This document shows positions 33,107 to 42,041 of a DNA stretch of 64,000 nt, one piece after another. Origin of the DNA: Calothrix sp. NIES-2100. GTDB taxonomy: Bacteria; Cyanobacteriota; Cyanobacteriia; Cyanobacteriales; Nostocaceae. Numbering within the stretch: position 1 is the stretch's first letter; each line of letters begins with the position of its first letter. A model generated the notes under the pieces. The model ran no database searches. It saw only the letters and a program-made list of their open reading frames with translations, and was not told the origin of the DNA. Where the stretch lies: contig NZ_AP018178.1 in assembly GCF_002368195.1 (NCBI RefSeq), positions 7,948,645 through 8,012,644 of the forward strand. The letters run 5' to 3'. The translations under genes were made by a program, and so were the position numbers.

Positions 33107-33244
33107 GATGGATGGATGTTTATTTCAGTCACTTCAATGCAGACTAGCTATATCTTCAACAGTCTACCACTCAAGTAATGAGTTTTTTACCACATATATA
33201 TGGTAATTATAGTAAGATTACTTAATTTTACCTGAGGAGGTTGT

Positions 33245-33910
33245 TTAACTTATTTTAAGCTGTTCACGAAAGTCATGGATGATTTTTCTAATGTGATTTT
33301 CAAACTCATTAAATCGACGATCAGTTTTTTTTAAGAGCGCCCATATTATGGCAAATCCCCAGAACGCAAACATTCCTATGATTATTAAACCACCAATATC
33401 GGAAGTGGATAGTCCGAGATTCGCTACAATCAATCGTAACAAGACAGTTGCAGCAAAATAAAATATTACAAACTTCAGCCAGTTAAACTTTTTCTTGGGT
33501 TTATACAGAATAAATCTCCATTTCCATGTAAAAGGAGTGTCTCTCTGTTGATAAATACAATGTTTATCGGTTACGTGGTTATATAATGCAACATACAAAC
33601 TATAGTGTTCCTTGTTTAGTAAATTTGTAGCTTTGATAAAAGTAAGCTGATGTCCAGGTCTAGCTAGATGAAGATCAATATTGCCCAATTCAATACACTC
33701 TTCGCGACCATTTTCAAGCTGTATCCAAAATGCCTGATCTATAGATGTTGAACTACCAACACCTGTATGATCTCCATAGACTCGTGTTTTAGTACGCTCT
33801 TCGTGGCTCATCACAATACCTGTAATTGCTTCAAGTTCCACTTTGCACTTTCCATTTATCCAATGAGATGTTATAAAGAGTTTTAGGTTTTCTGGAATGT
33901 AAACTTGCAT
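33245..33910 (-). CDS. Membrane protein of unknown function
   Basis: A 221-residue protein. About 145 residues of soluble, beta-rich sequence ('LKLFITSHWINGKCKVELEAITGIV', 'FWIQLENGREECIELGN') precede two membrane helices (about 147-167 and 173-195, 'LLRLIVANLGL' and 'GLIIIGMFAFWGFAIIWALL') and a charged cytoplasmic tail. I do not recognise a family. It lies in a minus-strand group with three secreted proteins and could be co-expressed with the SH3 genes upstream (33 bp gap). Confidence 0.7.
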   Translation of the reverse strand: MQVYIPENLKLFITSHWINGKCKVELEAITGIVMSHEERTKTRVYGDHTGVGSSTSIDQAFWIQLENGREECIELGNIDLHLARPGHQLTFIKATNLLNKEHYSLYVALYNHVTDKHCIYQQRDTPFTWKWRFILYKPKKKFNWLKFVIFYFAATVLLRLIVANLGLSTSDIGGLIIIGMFAFWGFAIIWALLKKTDRRFNEFENHIRKIIHDFREQLKIS

Positions 33911-33943
33911 GAAATATCCTTGATTTTTGTAGTTTATATAGAT

Positions 33944-34378
33944 TTATATATTCTGACTTGGTATTACAAAATCACCGCGTACCCAACCTCTGACAGTAAT
34001 ATAAGATGTTGGATCGTTCTTGCTTACACTAGTGACATCGACTTTGAGCCAGCAATAGTTATCTATAACAACTTGCTGAAAAATAATTACAGGATTCCCA
34101 GAAGATGCAACATGAACAACGGCAGATGTAGTGCTTGGTTTTTCTCGAATATTAATTGAAGCAGGAGAGTTACTAGAAGGATTTTCTGGGTCATGTATTA
34201 TGTAAAATTCCAGTGGTTCTTTTTTTAGCTCTCCATCCTCAACACAGCCTTTGGGTTTATTTGTACGGATGGCGATGCCAAAGGCGGGCTGCGCCAACGC
34301 ACCTTCAGGAACAATTGAGCAGATTGAAAAAAGTAGTGCGATCGCCACCAAAATACTGAATGTTTTTTGATATTTCAT
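33944..34378 (-). CDS. Secreted SH3-domain protein
   Basis: A 144-residue protein with signal peptide (KTFSILVAIALLFSICSIVPEGALAQ, probable cut after ALA-Q). The mature part holds an SH3b-like domain: 'SINIREKPSTTSAVVHVASSGNPVIIFQQ', 'YCWLKVDV' and 'YITVRGWVRGDFVI'. It is a shorter paralogue of the protein encoded next to it (34407); the signal peptides and the following 20 residues are nearly identical. Such domains often bind cell-wall peptides. Confidence 0.82.
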   Translation of the reverse strand: MKYQKTFSILVAIALLFSICSIVPEGALAQPAFGIAIRTNKPKGCVEDGELKKEPLEFYIIHDPENPSSNSPASINIREKPSTTSAVVHVASSGNPVIIFQQVVIDNYCWLKVDVTSVSKNDPTSYITVRGWVRGDFVIPSQNI

Positions 34379-34406
34379 TGATAGTCTATTCTGCCGCTTT
34401 AATTAA

Positions 34407-35246
34407 CTAACGGGCTAGGGAATATTGTTTACCATCAAATTGCACAAGCGCTTGCCGACCTTTCCAACCGTAAATTAATAAATCACGATAACCTTTTGTT
34501 GTACTGGAACCCAGTGCAATAGTATTACCGAACAAATCACCAATCGGTTGCCATTTACCTTTCTTCTTCTCAAAAACATAGATGATACATCCAGCCGTGC
34601 CACAATTCGATCCTCCTGTAACCTGACCAATCACTTCATCAATACCATCACCATTGAGATCGATTGCCGCAGTTGGGTAAAATGTATTTTTCAAATGTTC
34701 TTCCGAAGGCTGAAAGTCGCTACGGTAGTAATTGGCTACGATAGATTCGTAAGGACTGCCTGTGCGTAGCTCAATCGTTGTAGATTTAGATTGTCTCGAT
34801 TTGGCAGAGACTATGCTAATCAAGTCACCTCGTACCCAACCCGTGACATCATAAGTGGTAAGCTGCACTTCGAGCCAGCAATAACCATCCTTTCCTGAAA
34901 CTTGCTGCTTAATAACTACTGGTGTTCGGGAAGCTACAACACCTTGTACAGACGACTGAACACTGGGTTTTGAGCGCAGATTGATAGAATCATCGCTTCC
35001 ATCAAATAACATATAAGTGCCAGGACTATTTATCCCCAATTTCAGCGATCTATTATCAAGACAACCCTTTTGTTTATTTGTGGGAGTGGCGATGCCTATG
35101 GCGGACTGCGCCAACGCACCTTCAGGAACAATTGAGCAGATTGAAAACAGTAGTGCGATCGCTGCGCTCACTGTTCGCGGAGCAGACGCACCAGAAGACA
35201 TCACAACTAATAGAGGAAATCGCCTTAAATATCGAAACATCTGCAT
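34407..35246 (-). CDS. Secreted SH3-domain protein, longer paralogue
   Basis: A 279-residue protein. The signal region is unusual: a first hydrophobic piece (RRFPLLVVM), then SSGASAPRTVSAA encoded by a small dispersed repeat (about 35162-35200), then 'IALLFSICSIVPEGALAQ' as in the neighbour. An SH3b domain follows ('SINLRSKPSVQSSVQGVVASRTPVVIKQQ', 'YCWLEVQLTTYDVTGWVRGDLI'). The C-terminal half contains 'AAIDLNGDGIDEVIGQVTGGSNCGTAGCIIYVF', an FG-GAP/Ca-binding-like stretch. The gene arose by tandem duplication with 34-kb neighbour; 28 bp separate the two. Confidence 0.8.
   Translation of the reverse strand: MQMFRYLRRFPLLVVMSSGASAPRTVSAAIALLFSICSIVPEGALAQSAIGIATPTNKQKGCLDNRSLKLGINSPGTYMLFDGSDDSINLRSKPSVQSSVQGVVASRTPVVIKQQVSGKDGYCWLEVQLTTYDVTGWVRGDLISIVSAKSRQSKSTTIELRTGSPYESIVANYYRSDFQPSEEHLKNTFYPTAAIDLNGDGIDEVIGQVTGGSNCGTAGCIIYVFEKKKGKWQPIGDLFGNTIALGSSTTKGYRDLLIYGWKGRQALVQFDGKQYSLAR
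35162..35200. repeat. Small dispersed repeat inside the signal-peptide coding region
   Basis: CTGCGCTCACTGTTCGCGGAGCAG-like DNA lies between two parts of the signal peptide and is absent from the paralogue at 33944-34378. It follows a GCGATCGC site and keeps the frame. Confidence 0.6.
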
Positions 35247-35331
35247 TTTCTGGTTAATATAAGTTTTGTATCAGACAGAATAAAATAGCGATCGCCACAA
35301 ACTCAACCCGTGCTTTGATGTCCTATATTCT

Positions 35332-35466
35332 TTAACTCCTATTACTTAATTCGTGCATCAAGTTCTGCTGATATGTAAGCAAGATTACAGATCCACCAAC
35401 TAAACAAGCTACACAACAATTAAATATAAGTTGGGCTGTTTCAGCGCGATAAGTTGGGCTATTCAC
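35332..35466 (-). CDS. Possible small membrane protein (44 residues)
   Basis: A GTG start at 35466 opens NSPTYRAETAQLIFNCC, then a hydrophobic stretch VACLVGGSVILLTYQ and a polar end ELSNRS. One membrane helix is likely. No clear ribosome site is present, and the frame is open a few codons further up, so it may be a remnant of a longer gene. It lies in the 363-bp spacer before the gene at 35610; the rest of this spacer holds a repeated AAGTTGGGCT. Confidence 0.3.
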   Translation of the reverse strand: MNSPTYRAETAQLIFNCCVACLVGGSVILLTYQQNLMHELSNRS

Positions 35467-35609
35467 ACTTTTTGCTGCTTTACGTCAAAATACTGATACT
35501 ATGTGATTATTCATATTTCTGTAAAAATTACTGAAACTCTTGATTTTTCCTTAAGGGATAGAGGTTGATGTAAAGATTTATTAAATATTGAGTCTTTTTT
35601 GATATATTT

Positions 35610-36149
35610 ATGTGCCACGCGAATACAGACGAAAGTCTCTGTCCAGAATGCTTGGAAGCGCAAAAAAGCTCCGGAATAGATGTGAAACGCTTGTTATTGG
35701 AACTGGCACAGTGTAAGTCTAAGTATCATCGACACAGTCAAGAATTATCTGACAAAGAAATTAAATACCTCTGCCTTTCGCTTTCTCGCTATAGCAAAGG
35801 AGAGATTGCTTATTATTTTTACAGACATAAAATTCCAAATAGTCAAGAACTAGAAGCTTGTGAAGATATAGAACGGTGGAGAAAAAACTTAAATGCTGAG
35901 ATGTCTACTCGAATAAACAGGTATATCAAGCGACTGATGAATTTGATAGATGAGAATCAACGTATGCCATCTTGGAAAGATATTATTGAATTTTTAGAAA
36001 ATAGTGGATATAAGATAAGTCCGAGTTGTACATCACAAAAACAATTAGCGCGGATGTTAGTCGAAAGTGATATTAGTGTTGATGAACTTAATGCTCTGGT
36101 ACAAAACAGAGGATTCAACATTAAAATTAGTCGAATAATTGACGCTTAA
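35610..36149 (+). CDS. HTH-like small regulatory protein, first gene of the CHAT cassette
   Basis: A 179-residue protein. The N-terminus has Cys2, Cys11 and Cys14 (CPEC), a possible metal site. The centre 'LSDKEIKYLCLSLSRYSKGEIAYYFYRHK' resembles the helix-turn-helix-like N-terminal domain found in many cyanobacterial signalling proteins, followed by 'AEMSTRINRYIKRLM'. The C-terminal part is helical. It may be a regulator or adaptor of the genes that follow, all on the same strand with gaps under 25 bp. The assignment is from pattern memory and is tentative. Confidence 0.6.
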   Translation: MCHANTDESLCPECLEAQKSSGIDVKRLLLELAQCKSKYHRHSQELSDKEIKYLCLSLSRYSKGEIAYYFYRHKIPNSQELEACEDIERWRKNLNAEMSTRINRYIKRLMNLIDENQRMPSWKDIIEFLENSGYKISPSCTSQKQLARMLVESDISVDELNALVQNRGFNIKISRIIDA

Positions 36150-36172
36150 AAAAATATTTGAGATATAGAGTC

Positions 36173-36763
36173 ATGGCAAAACGCAGTACTTTTATTATAG
36201 AAGGCTCTACAGACGAACTCGAAAGAATTGTAGCTCTTTTTGAGTCTGGTGAATTGAATAATCTACTAGGTATCAAAATTCTAGATGTAGGGATGATTTC
36301 TGCGGAAGAATTAGAATCTCGGCAAGCAATGTCTGTTGCTTCTCAATCCTTAATCGAGTCTGTAAATGAAGAGTTAGATTTATATAGAATTTGGTTGGAT
36401 CGCCTTTGGCAAAAGGGACTACAACCAGCTGTAAGAAGTAGTCAATCTGCTACAGGTATTAAACTAATTCAATTCCAGAATAAATCTGTAGAACTTCTCA
36501 TTACAATCATGCCATTAAGTGCAACAGAAATACAAATATTTCTGAAAGTTCGTCCATCAGAAGGTAAAGGGTATTTACCGGAGGGACTAAAAGTTTGTAT
36601 ATTCGATGAATTTGATGAGATTATACTAGAAAAATTTGCTGCTCATCAAACTAATTTGCTTGATATTACTTATGGACAAAGATTTACCTGTGAACTGAAC
36701 GATCGTTTTAGTGTCGGACTAACTTTGGGAAATGAAACTGTTAAGGAAGATTTTCCTGGGTAG
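36173..36763 (+). CDS. DUF1822-like protein
   Basis: A protein of 196 residues from the ATG at 36173 (a TTG at 36158 would add five). The C-terminal half 'YLPEGLKVCIFDEFDEIILEKFAAH...LTLGNETVKEDF' fits the cyanobacterial DUF1822 family as I remember it, which often precedes CHAT-domain genes. The middle has 'SVELLITIMPLSATEIQIFLKVRPSEG', a beta-rich domain. No signal or membrane segment. It may bind or present a ligand to the CHAT protein made next. Confidence 0.7.
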   Translation: MAKRSTFIIEGSTDELERIVALFESGELNNLLGIKILDVGMISAEELESRQAMSVASQSLIESVNEELDLYRIWLDRLWQKGLQPAVRSSQSATGIKLIQFQNKSVELLITIMPLSATEIQIFLKVRPSEGKGYLPEGLKVCIFDEFDEIILEKFAAHQTNLLDITYGQRFTCELNDRFSVGLTLGNETVKEDFPG

Positions 36764-36772
36764 CTGGTTGTC

Positions 36773-39073
36773 ATGGTGAAAAGAATATACCTTAAGCTTG
36801 GATCTAGCGTTCAACTAGAACGTGTATCTGTAGCAGCTTTACCTGTGACGCTGACAGTTTATGATGATGTGGGATTATTACAAGAAATTGGTTCGGGTTT
36901 TTATTTATCTCTTTTACCTAAAACTCTCAGAGATTCATTTCGCCGATGGCAAAAATATGTTGCTCCTAATCCTGATGATTCTTCTGTTAGGCGGCTCAAG
37001 TTAGAACCGATAAATCCCAGTAATAATCCAGAAATTAATGACAGCAATATTAACTTTGAGCAAATAGCAAATAATTTTAAGACTAACCTCAACCAATGGC
37101 TGAATCAGGAAGGATGGCTCAATGAGGATGGAAATAAAGATACCAAAATTAAAAATATTTTAGAAAGCTACTATCCCGAAAAGGAAGAAATACAGATTTT
37201 TATTCAGACTGAAAACAGAGATTTAAGGGGGCTACCTTGGCAAGAATGGGATGTACTCCAAAAATTCTTTATTAATCACTCTAATACAGAGGTATCGATT
37301 AGTGCAACGAATTTCAAGCGCCCAGAGCAAAAACAAATTCTTTTGCTAGATGCACGAGTGAGAATTCTTGCTGTTTTCGGAGATGAAAAACTAGGCTTAG
37401 ATGAAGAAAAGACTTTAATTGCTAGTTTAGAAAAATATGGAGGGCTAATTAAATTTTTACACCAGCCAAATCGAGAAACTCTAGAGCAAGCATTGCAAGA
37501 ATCGAAAGGTTGGCATATATTTTTCTTCGCAGGCCATAGTGGCAGTGATGAGAACGGTAAAATTGGCTGGATAGAAATTAACCCTTATGAAAGAATTTCA
37601 ATTGAAAATCTCACAACTCAACTGGAAAAACTCATTCGAGATAAGTTACAGCTTGCTATTTTTAATTCCTGTGATGGTTTGGGTTTAGCAAATCAGCTAA
37701 CTTCCCTATCTTTACCTTACTGTATCGTCATGCGTGAGCCTGTCGAATCTTTGTTTGCTCGTAGGCTATTGAGACATTTGCTGACTGCTTTTGTCAAAGG
37801 TAAATCGCTATTTGCTTCGATGCGTACAGCGCGTGAATCTCTGCGCCAAGAATTTGACGAAGACGGTAAACATCCTGGCAAAAGTTGGCTACCTGTAATT
37901 GTAGCGAATCCAGAAGCGCGATCGCTCACCTGGGATGGGATGTTTACTGAGCGTAGATTAGATAGAAAATGGGAGTTTCTGATTTTTGCTATCTTGCTGA
38001 TAGCAGTTATCGGACTACCACTTAGTATCTTGGCAGAGTTTAGGGATGTCAATACTTTAGAACTTTATGCTCAACTTTATTCACACCTTGTGATTTATCC
38101 ATCTCTCTTTCTGTGGATATCACTATACGCATTATACAGATCAATATGTTTAATTCGGCAAAAAGCAAAGATATTTTGGGGTTTCACAGCCATAGTATTT
38201 GTGTTTAGCAGTATTGGACTAGCTTTGGATTTAAATACTGATCCCACTTTGCTCCTTGAGTTAAAGTCGAATGCAACAGCAGTGGTAAATTTACAGGATT
38301 TGGCGGCAGAGTTTCCAGGTTATAAACTATTCAAACACGAGCTAAAAACCATCCCCAAAGATTTGTTGAATAGTTCTCAAACAATTGATTATCGAGGTAA
38401 TTTTACGCTAAAAAAGCAACCTATCGAAGAGTCTGTAAAACAATTTATTCGGATTAAGCCACAGGATAAACAAAATCCAAACTACCAAGCCTATAAGAGT
38501 TTTCTTAGAAGTGTCTTGAAGTATCGGCTCTGGAATAACCAATTATCTGTAAGTCGTTGGTTTTATGCCTTCAGTTACTTCATTATCTTTTTTTGTGGAG
38601 CAGAATTATTTGCTTTACTTATTCAAAATTTACTCGAACCTTCATCAGTATTTAAGAAGCATAAGTATATTAGTTATTTGATTATCTGTGATACAGGACT
38701 TCTACTTTGGTGTCCCTTTTATTCTTACTATATCCACGAAATCAAGCCATTATTGTTTGATACAAATCCAGAATTAACTAATCTTACAGGAATTGTATAT
38801 TTATTCATCTTTTCTCTACTAGTCCTGACACTTATCGTGACTATGACTCAGATTAAATCACCAAAATATCGCTATATTTTAAGCTTTGTTGTGATTGCTG
38901 TGGTAGTGCTGACTAATTTAGTGAGGCTTTGGGGTGGTGTATCTGTTATCGATCAGATGTTTGGAATTCACAGTAATAGTACTTTTATCACTTGGTTGGG
39001 GACAATTACTTTTTTTATATTTCTCTCGGTTTTAATTATTTATTTAGTTGATAATAAAGTGAGAGAAACCTAA
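36773..39073 (+). CDS. CHAT-domain (caspase-like) protease with C-terminal membrane region
   Basis: A 766-residue protein. Residues 140-395 form a CHAT domain with the caspase-type dyad His255 ('IFFFAGHSGSDENG') and Cys300 ('LAIFNSCDGLGLA'); 'YCIVMREPVESLFARRLLRHL' and 'KSWLPVIVANPEA' complete it. From about 400 on there are about eight hydrophobic helices (for example 'FLIFAILLIAVIGLPLSIL', 'YILSFVVIAVVVLTNLV') with one soluble loop of about 100 residues between helices 3 and 4. It should be a protease tethered to the inner side of the membrane. Related CHAT proteins act in bacterial immunity or cell death. Confidence 0.88.
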   Translation: MVKRIYLKLGSSVQLERVSVAALPVTLTVYDDVGLLQEIGSGFYLSLLPKTLRDSFRRWQKYVAPNPDDSSVRRLKLEPINPSNNPEINDSNINFEQIANNFKTNLNQWLNQEGWLNEDGNKDTKIKNILESYYPEKEEIQIFIQTENRDLRGLPWQEWDVLQKFFINHSNTEVSISATNFKRPEQKQILLLDARVRILAVFGDEKLGLDEEKTLIASLEKYGGLIKFLHQPNRETLEQALQESKGWHIFFFAGHSGSDENGKIGWIEINPYERISIENLTTQLEKLIRDKLQLAIFNSCDGLGLANQLTSLSLPYCIVMREPVESLFARRLLRHLLTAFVKGKSLFASMRTARESLRQEFDEDGKHPGKSWLPVIVANPEARSLTWDGMFTERRLDRKWEFLIFAILLIAVIGLPLSILAEFRDVNTLELYAQLYSHLVIYPSLFLWISLYALYRSICLIRQKAKIFWGFTAIVFVFSSIGLALDLNTDPTLLLELKSNATAVVNLQDLAAEFPGYKLFKHELKTIPKDLLNSSQTIDYRGNFTLKKQPIEESVKQFIRIKPQDKQNPNYQAYKSFLRSVLKYRLWNNQLSVSRWFYAFSYFIIFFCGAELFALLIQNLLEPSSVFKKHKYISYLIICDTGLLLWCPFYSYYIHEIKPLLFDTNPELTNLTGIVYLFIFSLLVLTLIVTMTQIKSPKYRYILSFVVIAVVVLTNLVRLWGGVSVIDQMFGIHSNSTFITWLGTITFFIFLSVLIIYLVDNKVRET

Positions 39074-39074
39074 A

Positions 39075-39677
39075 ATGGCTGCATCAAGTTATGAAAAAAT
39101 TAAATTTACATTCATCGTTGTCATCTTATATATTTGTCCTATTGCCTTGATGCTTGTTGGTCTGATATCGTTTTATTATCGATTTATATTACTAGTATTA
39201 GTGACTATTTTAGTAATTTTATATACTAGGATAAATCAAATAAAGTTAGAAGAATTAGGCTGTACTCACCAAAATTTAGTACCTGCTGTCAGGGATATTT
39301 TACCTGTAACACTCGGATTTGCATTATTAATGCTAGTTTATTACTTCCTGAAGGGAACAAGAATAGATAATTCTGCTATCCAGTGGTACTTCTATTTATT
39401 CTTTATTCTTGTATCTACGCCTTTTCAAGAATTTCTATATAGAGGTTATCTATTTCATCTTTTCTCAAAAGTAGGTTTTTCGGAATACTTTCTTGTGGTT
39501 TCTGCTATATTGTATAGCTTCGTCCATGTGATTTACTGGGACTTACCAACTTTATTGTTTACTCTCATAATCGGTTTGGTTTGGGGATATCACTACAAAA
39601 ATTTCCAAAATCTATATAGTGTCATTTTCAGTCATAGCCTACTGGGAGTAGTTGCGATCGCCACTGGATTGTTGTGA
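39075..39677 (+). CDS. CPBP-family (CAAX-like) intramembrane metalloprotease
   Basis: A 200-residue protein of about six membrane helices. The motif 'STPFQEFLYRGYLFHLF' is the first CPBP block, with Gln in place of the first Glu of the usual EExxxR. 'FVHVIYW' supplies the second-block His and 'VIFSHSLLG' the third. The start is 1 bp after the CHAT stop, so the two are surely co-translated. CPBP proteins include bacteriocin-immunity and prenyl-protein proteases; here it probably works with the CHAT protease. Whether the Q-for-E change spares activity cannot be seen. Confidence 0.85.
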   Translation: MAASSYEKIKFTFIVVILYICPIALMLVGLISFYYRFILLVLVTILVILYTRINQIKLEELGCTHQNLVPAVRDILPVTLGFALLMLVYYFLKGTRIDNSAIQWYFYLFFILVSTPFQEFLYRGYLFHLFSKVGFSEYFLVVSAILYSFVHVIYWDLPTLLFTLIIGLVWGYHYKNFQNLYSVIFSHSLLGVVAIATGLL

Positions 39678-40114
39678 TTTCAGAAACTTTAAACCGAAAA
39701 GTTGCTCAATCTCCAAAAATTTTGTTTGTGACAAAGCGACTCAACATCACAACCCCACACAACCAAATTGGCTCAATCTTCATCCTCATCCACTCTTGGG
39801 TTGGGTTTTGACGTTAGCACAGTAAATATATATAGTGATATTCCGAAATCAGTGCGGAATCTGGTGAATTCTATACTATAGCCATTCTATTGGAGTTGGA
39901 TCTTTTGTCAATAGTCGCTTGTCGTTAGTAGTTTCTTATATAATGTGCGCTGAAAGACTTATTGTTTAGTCTGACACCCAGAGGTGCTAATGATCAGTGA
40001 TTACCCGGATTTGAGAACGCCAATCATTTGGGAATGCTATATCCATGACTGTAGAGTTCATTCTTTAAGTCAGCAAAGCAATTTTCAAGACAGGTGGAAA
40101 GGTGAGGGCGAAAT
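39678..40114. other. Spacer upstream of the cyclase gene
   Basis: 437 bp without a gene. It contains CAACATCACAACCCCACACAACC near 39746 and one TTGTCAATAGTCGCTTGTCG repeat unit at about 39906. A ribosome site candidate (AGGTGGAAAGGTGAGGG) precedes the next ATG. Confidence 0.5.
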
Positions 40115-41812
40115 ATGTTCTATTTAATTTATGCTCCCAACACTCCTCAAGAAAAAGCTCATCAGTTGATGTTTGGGGTAAACACGATTGGGCGTTGTAC
40201 TGACAACACGATCGCGATCGCTGATGAAAGTCTCTCCCGTTACCACGCTGAGATTACAGTCACCAACGATCGGCTAATGATTAAGGATCTGCAAAGCCTT
40301 AACCACACTTTTGTGAATCAGGTGAAAATTGATCAATCCGAACTTCAGAATGGAGACTTGATTAATTGTGGAAATGTGGAGTTGAAGTTTGTTCAGAAAA
40401 TCAATACCACACCCAAAACTGCTGATAAGGCGAGTTCCCAGCAAGCAACCGTAAGCGAACCAGACGATCAAACACCTATCGCGGAAACAATCATCAAGCA
40501 ATTTTCCACTGAGCCAAGTCGCTTTAAGATCCAGGATTTACTGGATGCGCCAGGGAGAAGTGATTCACTGCTGAGAATATCAGAAAGGGCTAGTAATCAA
40601 CGAAACGTAGACAAGTTAAAAATTCTGCTAGAGGTGAGTAAACTGCTTTCCTCTCCGGAAGAACCCGATCGCCTGTTAGAGAAAATTCTCGATTTACTAC
40701 TCGAGATTATAAATGTAGACCGAGCATTTATCTTGTTAGTCAATGAAACTACAAAGCAGCTTGAGCAAAAGGCTGTAAAATTACGTGTGGGAATTCCTCA
40801 CGAAAATCAAATTTATAGTAAGAATATTACGAATCTTGTCTATAAAAATGGTAATGCCATTTTAACTAGAGATGCTTGCCGCGATCACCGGTTTAATGAA
40901 TCCGAGTCTATCTTTGTCCAAACCATTCGAGCTTCAATTTGCATTCCTCTCAAACCCAGAGAAGAGGTGATTGGGGTATTATACGTGGATAATTTATCCA
41001 TGTCGAATGTTTACTCGGACGAAGATGTAGACTTTTTAACTGGTTTAGCGAACCAAGCGGCGATCGCTATTGACAACGCCAATCTCTACAAAAAGATTGA
41101 AGCCGAAGCAATCATCCGTAATAAATTAGAACGCTTCTTTCCAGAACCCGTCAGAAAAAAACTCAGGGAAGAAGGAAACTTAGGCATTGTTGATACAGAA
41201 GTTACAGCTTTATTTGCTGATATTAGTAATTTCACGAAAATGTCTTCCACAATGCAGCCGCGTCAAGTGATTGAAATGCTCAATGAATACTTTGAGGTGA
41301 TAGTGGAGGAGATTGTCTTTCGATATGAAGGCACTTTAGAGAAATATATTGGGGATGCTTTGTTTGCGATTTGGGGTGCGCCTTATAGCAAATCAGATGA
41401 TCCACAGCGCGCTATACAAGCAGCCATTGATATGCAGTGGGCTGTGCGGCGGCTAAATCAAAAGTGGGTACAGCAGGGTAAGCAACCAATTCAAATTCAC
41501 ATTGGATTGAATACAGGAAAAGTTGCTGCGGGTAACATTGGTTCGGAAAAACTAATTCAGTACGCCACTATTGGTGACACAACAAATGTCACCAGTAGAA
41601 TATGTAACGTCGCTCAAGCTGGTGAAATTGTGATCTCTCAAACCACATTTGATCAGATCAAGAATCTAAATTGGCCTTTGGAAAAAATGCCGCTTGTGGA
41701 AGTTAAAGGTCAAGACAAGCCTTTACAACTCTATCGTCTCATGTGGAATTTATTGCCATCACAGTTTTCTCCAGTCGGAGATTTGGCAAATTCAGCCATT
41801 TTTCAACGTTAA
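40115..41812 (+). CDS. Adenylate/guanylate cyclase with FHA and GAF domains
   Basis: A 565-residue protein. FHA domain at about 1-95 ('NTIGRCTDNTIAIADESLSRYHAEIT', 'LKDLQSLNHTFVN'-like), GAF at about 170-330 ('LLEIINVDRAFILLVNE', 'ASICIPLKPREEVIGVLYVDNL'), and a class III nucleotide cyclase at about 340-540. The last has 'VTALFADISNFTKMS' with the metal-binding Asp, and 'YIGDALFAIWGAP' with the second. It should make cAMP (or cGMP) in the cytoplasm under control of a ligand bound to GAF and a phosphothreonine partner bound to FHA. Single gene. Confidence 0.95.
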   Translation: MFYLIYAPNTPQEKAHQLMFGVNTIGRCTDNTIAIADESLSRYHAEITVTNDRLMIKDLQSLNHTFVNQVKIDQSELQNGDLINCGNVELKFVQKINTTPKTADKASSQQATVSEPDDQTPIAETIIKQFSTEPSRFKIQDLLDAPGRSDSLLRISERASNQRNVDKLKILLEVSKLLSSPEEPDRLLEKILDLLLEIINVDRAFILLVNETTKQLEQKAVKLRVGIPHENQIYSKNITNLVYKNGNAILTRDACRDHRFNESESIFVQTIRASICIPLKPREEVIGVLYVDNLSMSNVYSDEDVDFLTGLANQAAIAIDNANLYKKIEAEAIIRNKLERFFPEPVRKKLREEGNLGIVDTEVTALFADISNFTKMSSTMQPRQVIEMLNEYFEVIVEEIVFRYEGTLEKYIGDALFAIWGAPYSKSDDPQRAIQAAIDMQWAVRRLNQKWVQQGKQPIQIHIGLNTGKVAAGNIGSEKLIQYATIGDTTNVTSRICNVAQAGEIVISQTTFDQIKNLNWPLEKMPLVEVKGQDKPLQLYRLMWNLLPSQFSPVGDLANSAIFQR

Positions 41813-41815
41813 TTG

Positions 41816-42028
41816 TATTGGGCATTGGGCATTGGGCATTGGGCATGGGGCATTGGGCATGGGGCAATTCAATTTTGGATTTTGGATTTGCGATTTTGCG
41901 AAAAGTTTGAGCGCCGGCTTCCGGCGATCAAAGCTTTTCAAGACGGATTGGGTTTGAATCTAAAATCTAAAATCTAAAATCTAAAATCTAAAATTCCTTG
42001 TCCCCCTTGTCCCCCTTGTCCCCCTCTG
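41816..42028. repeat. Repeat cluster between cyclase and thrC
   Basis: GGGCATTGGGCAT units (about 41820-41865), then CAATTTTGGATTTTGGATTTGCG, an inverted GCGCCGGCTTCCGGCG piece (about 41912), five copies of AATCTAAAATCTAA (about 41955-41990) and CCCTTGTCCCCCTTGTC (about 41997-42025). No gene. It lies between convergent genes. Confidence 0.75.
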
Positions 42029-42041
42029 CCCCTTGCCTTCT

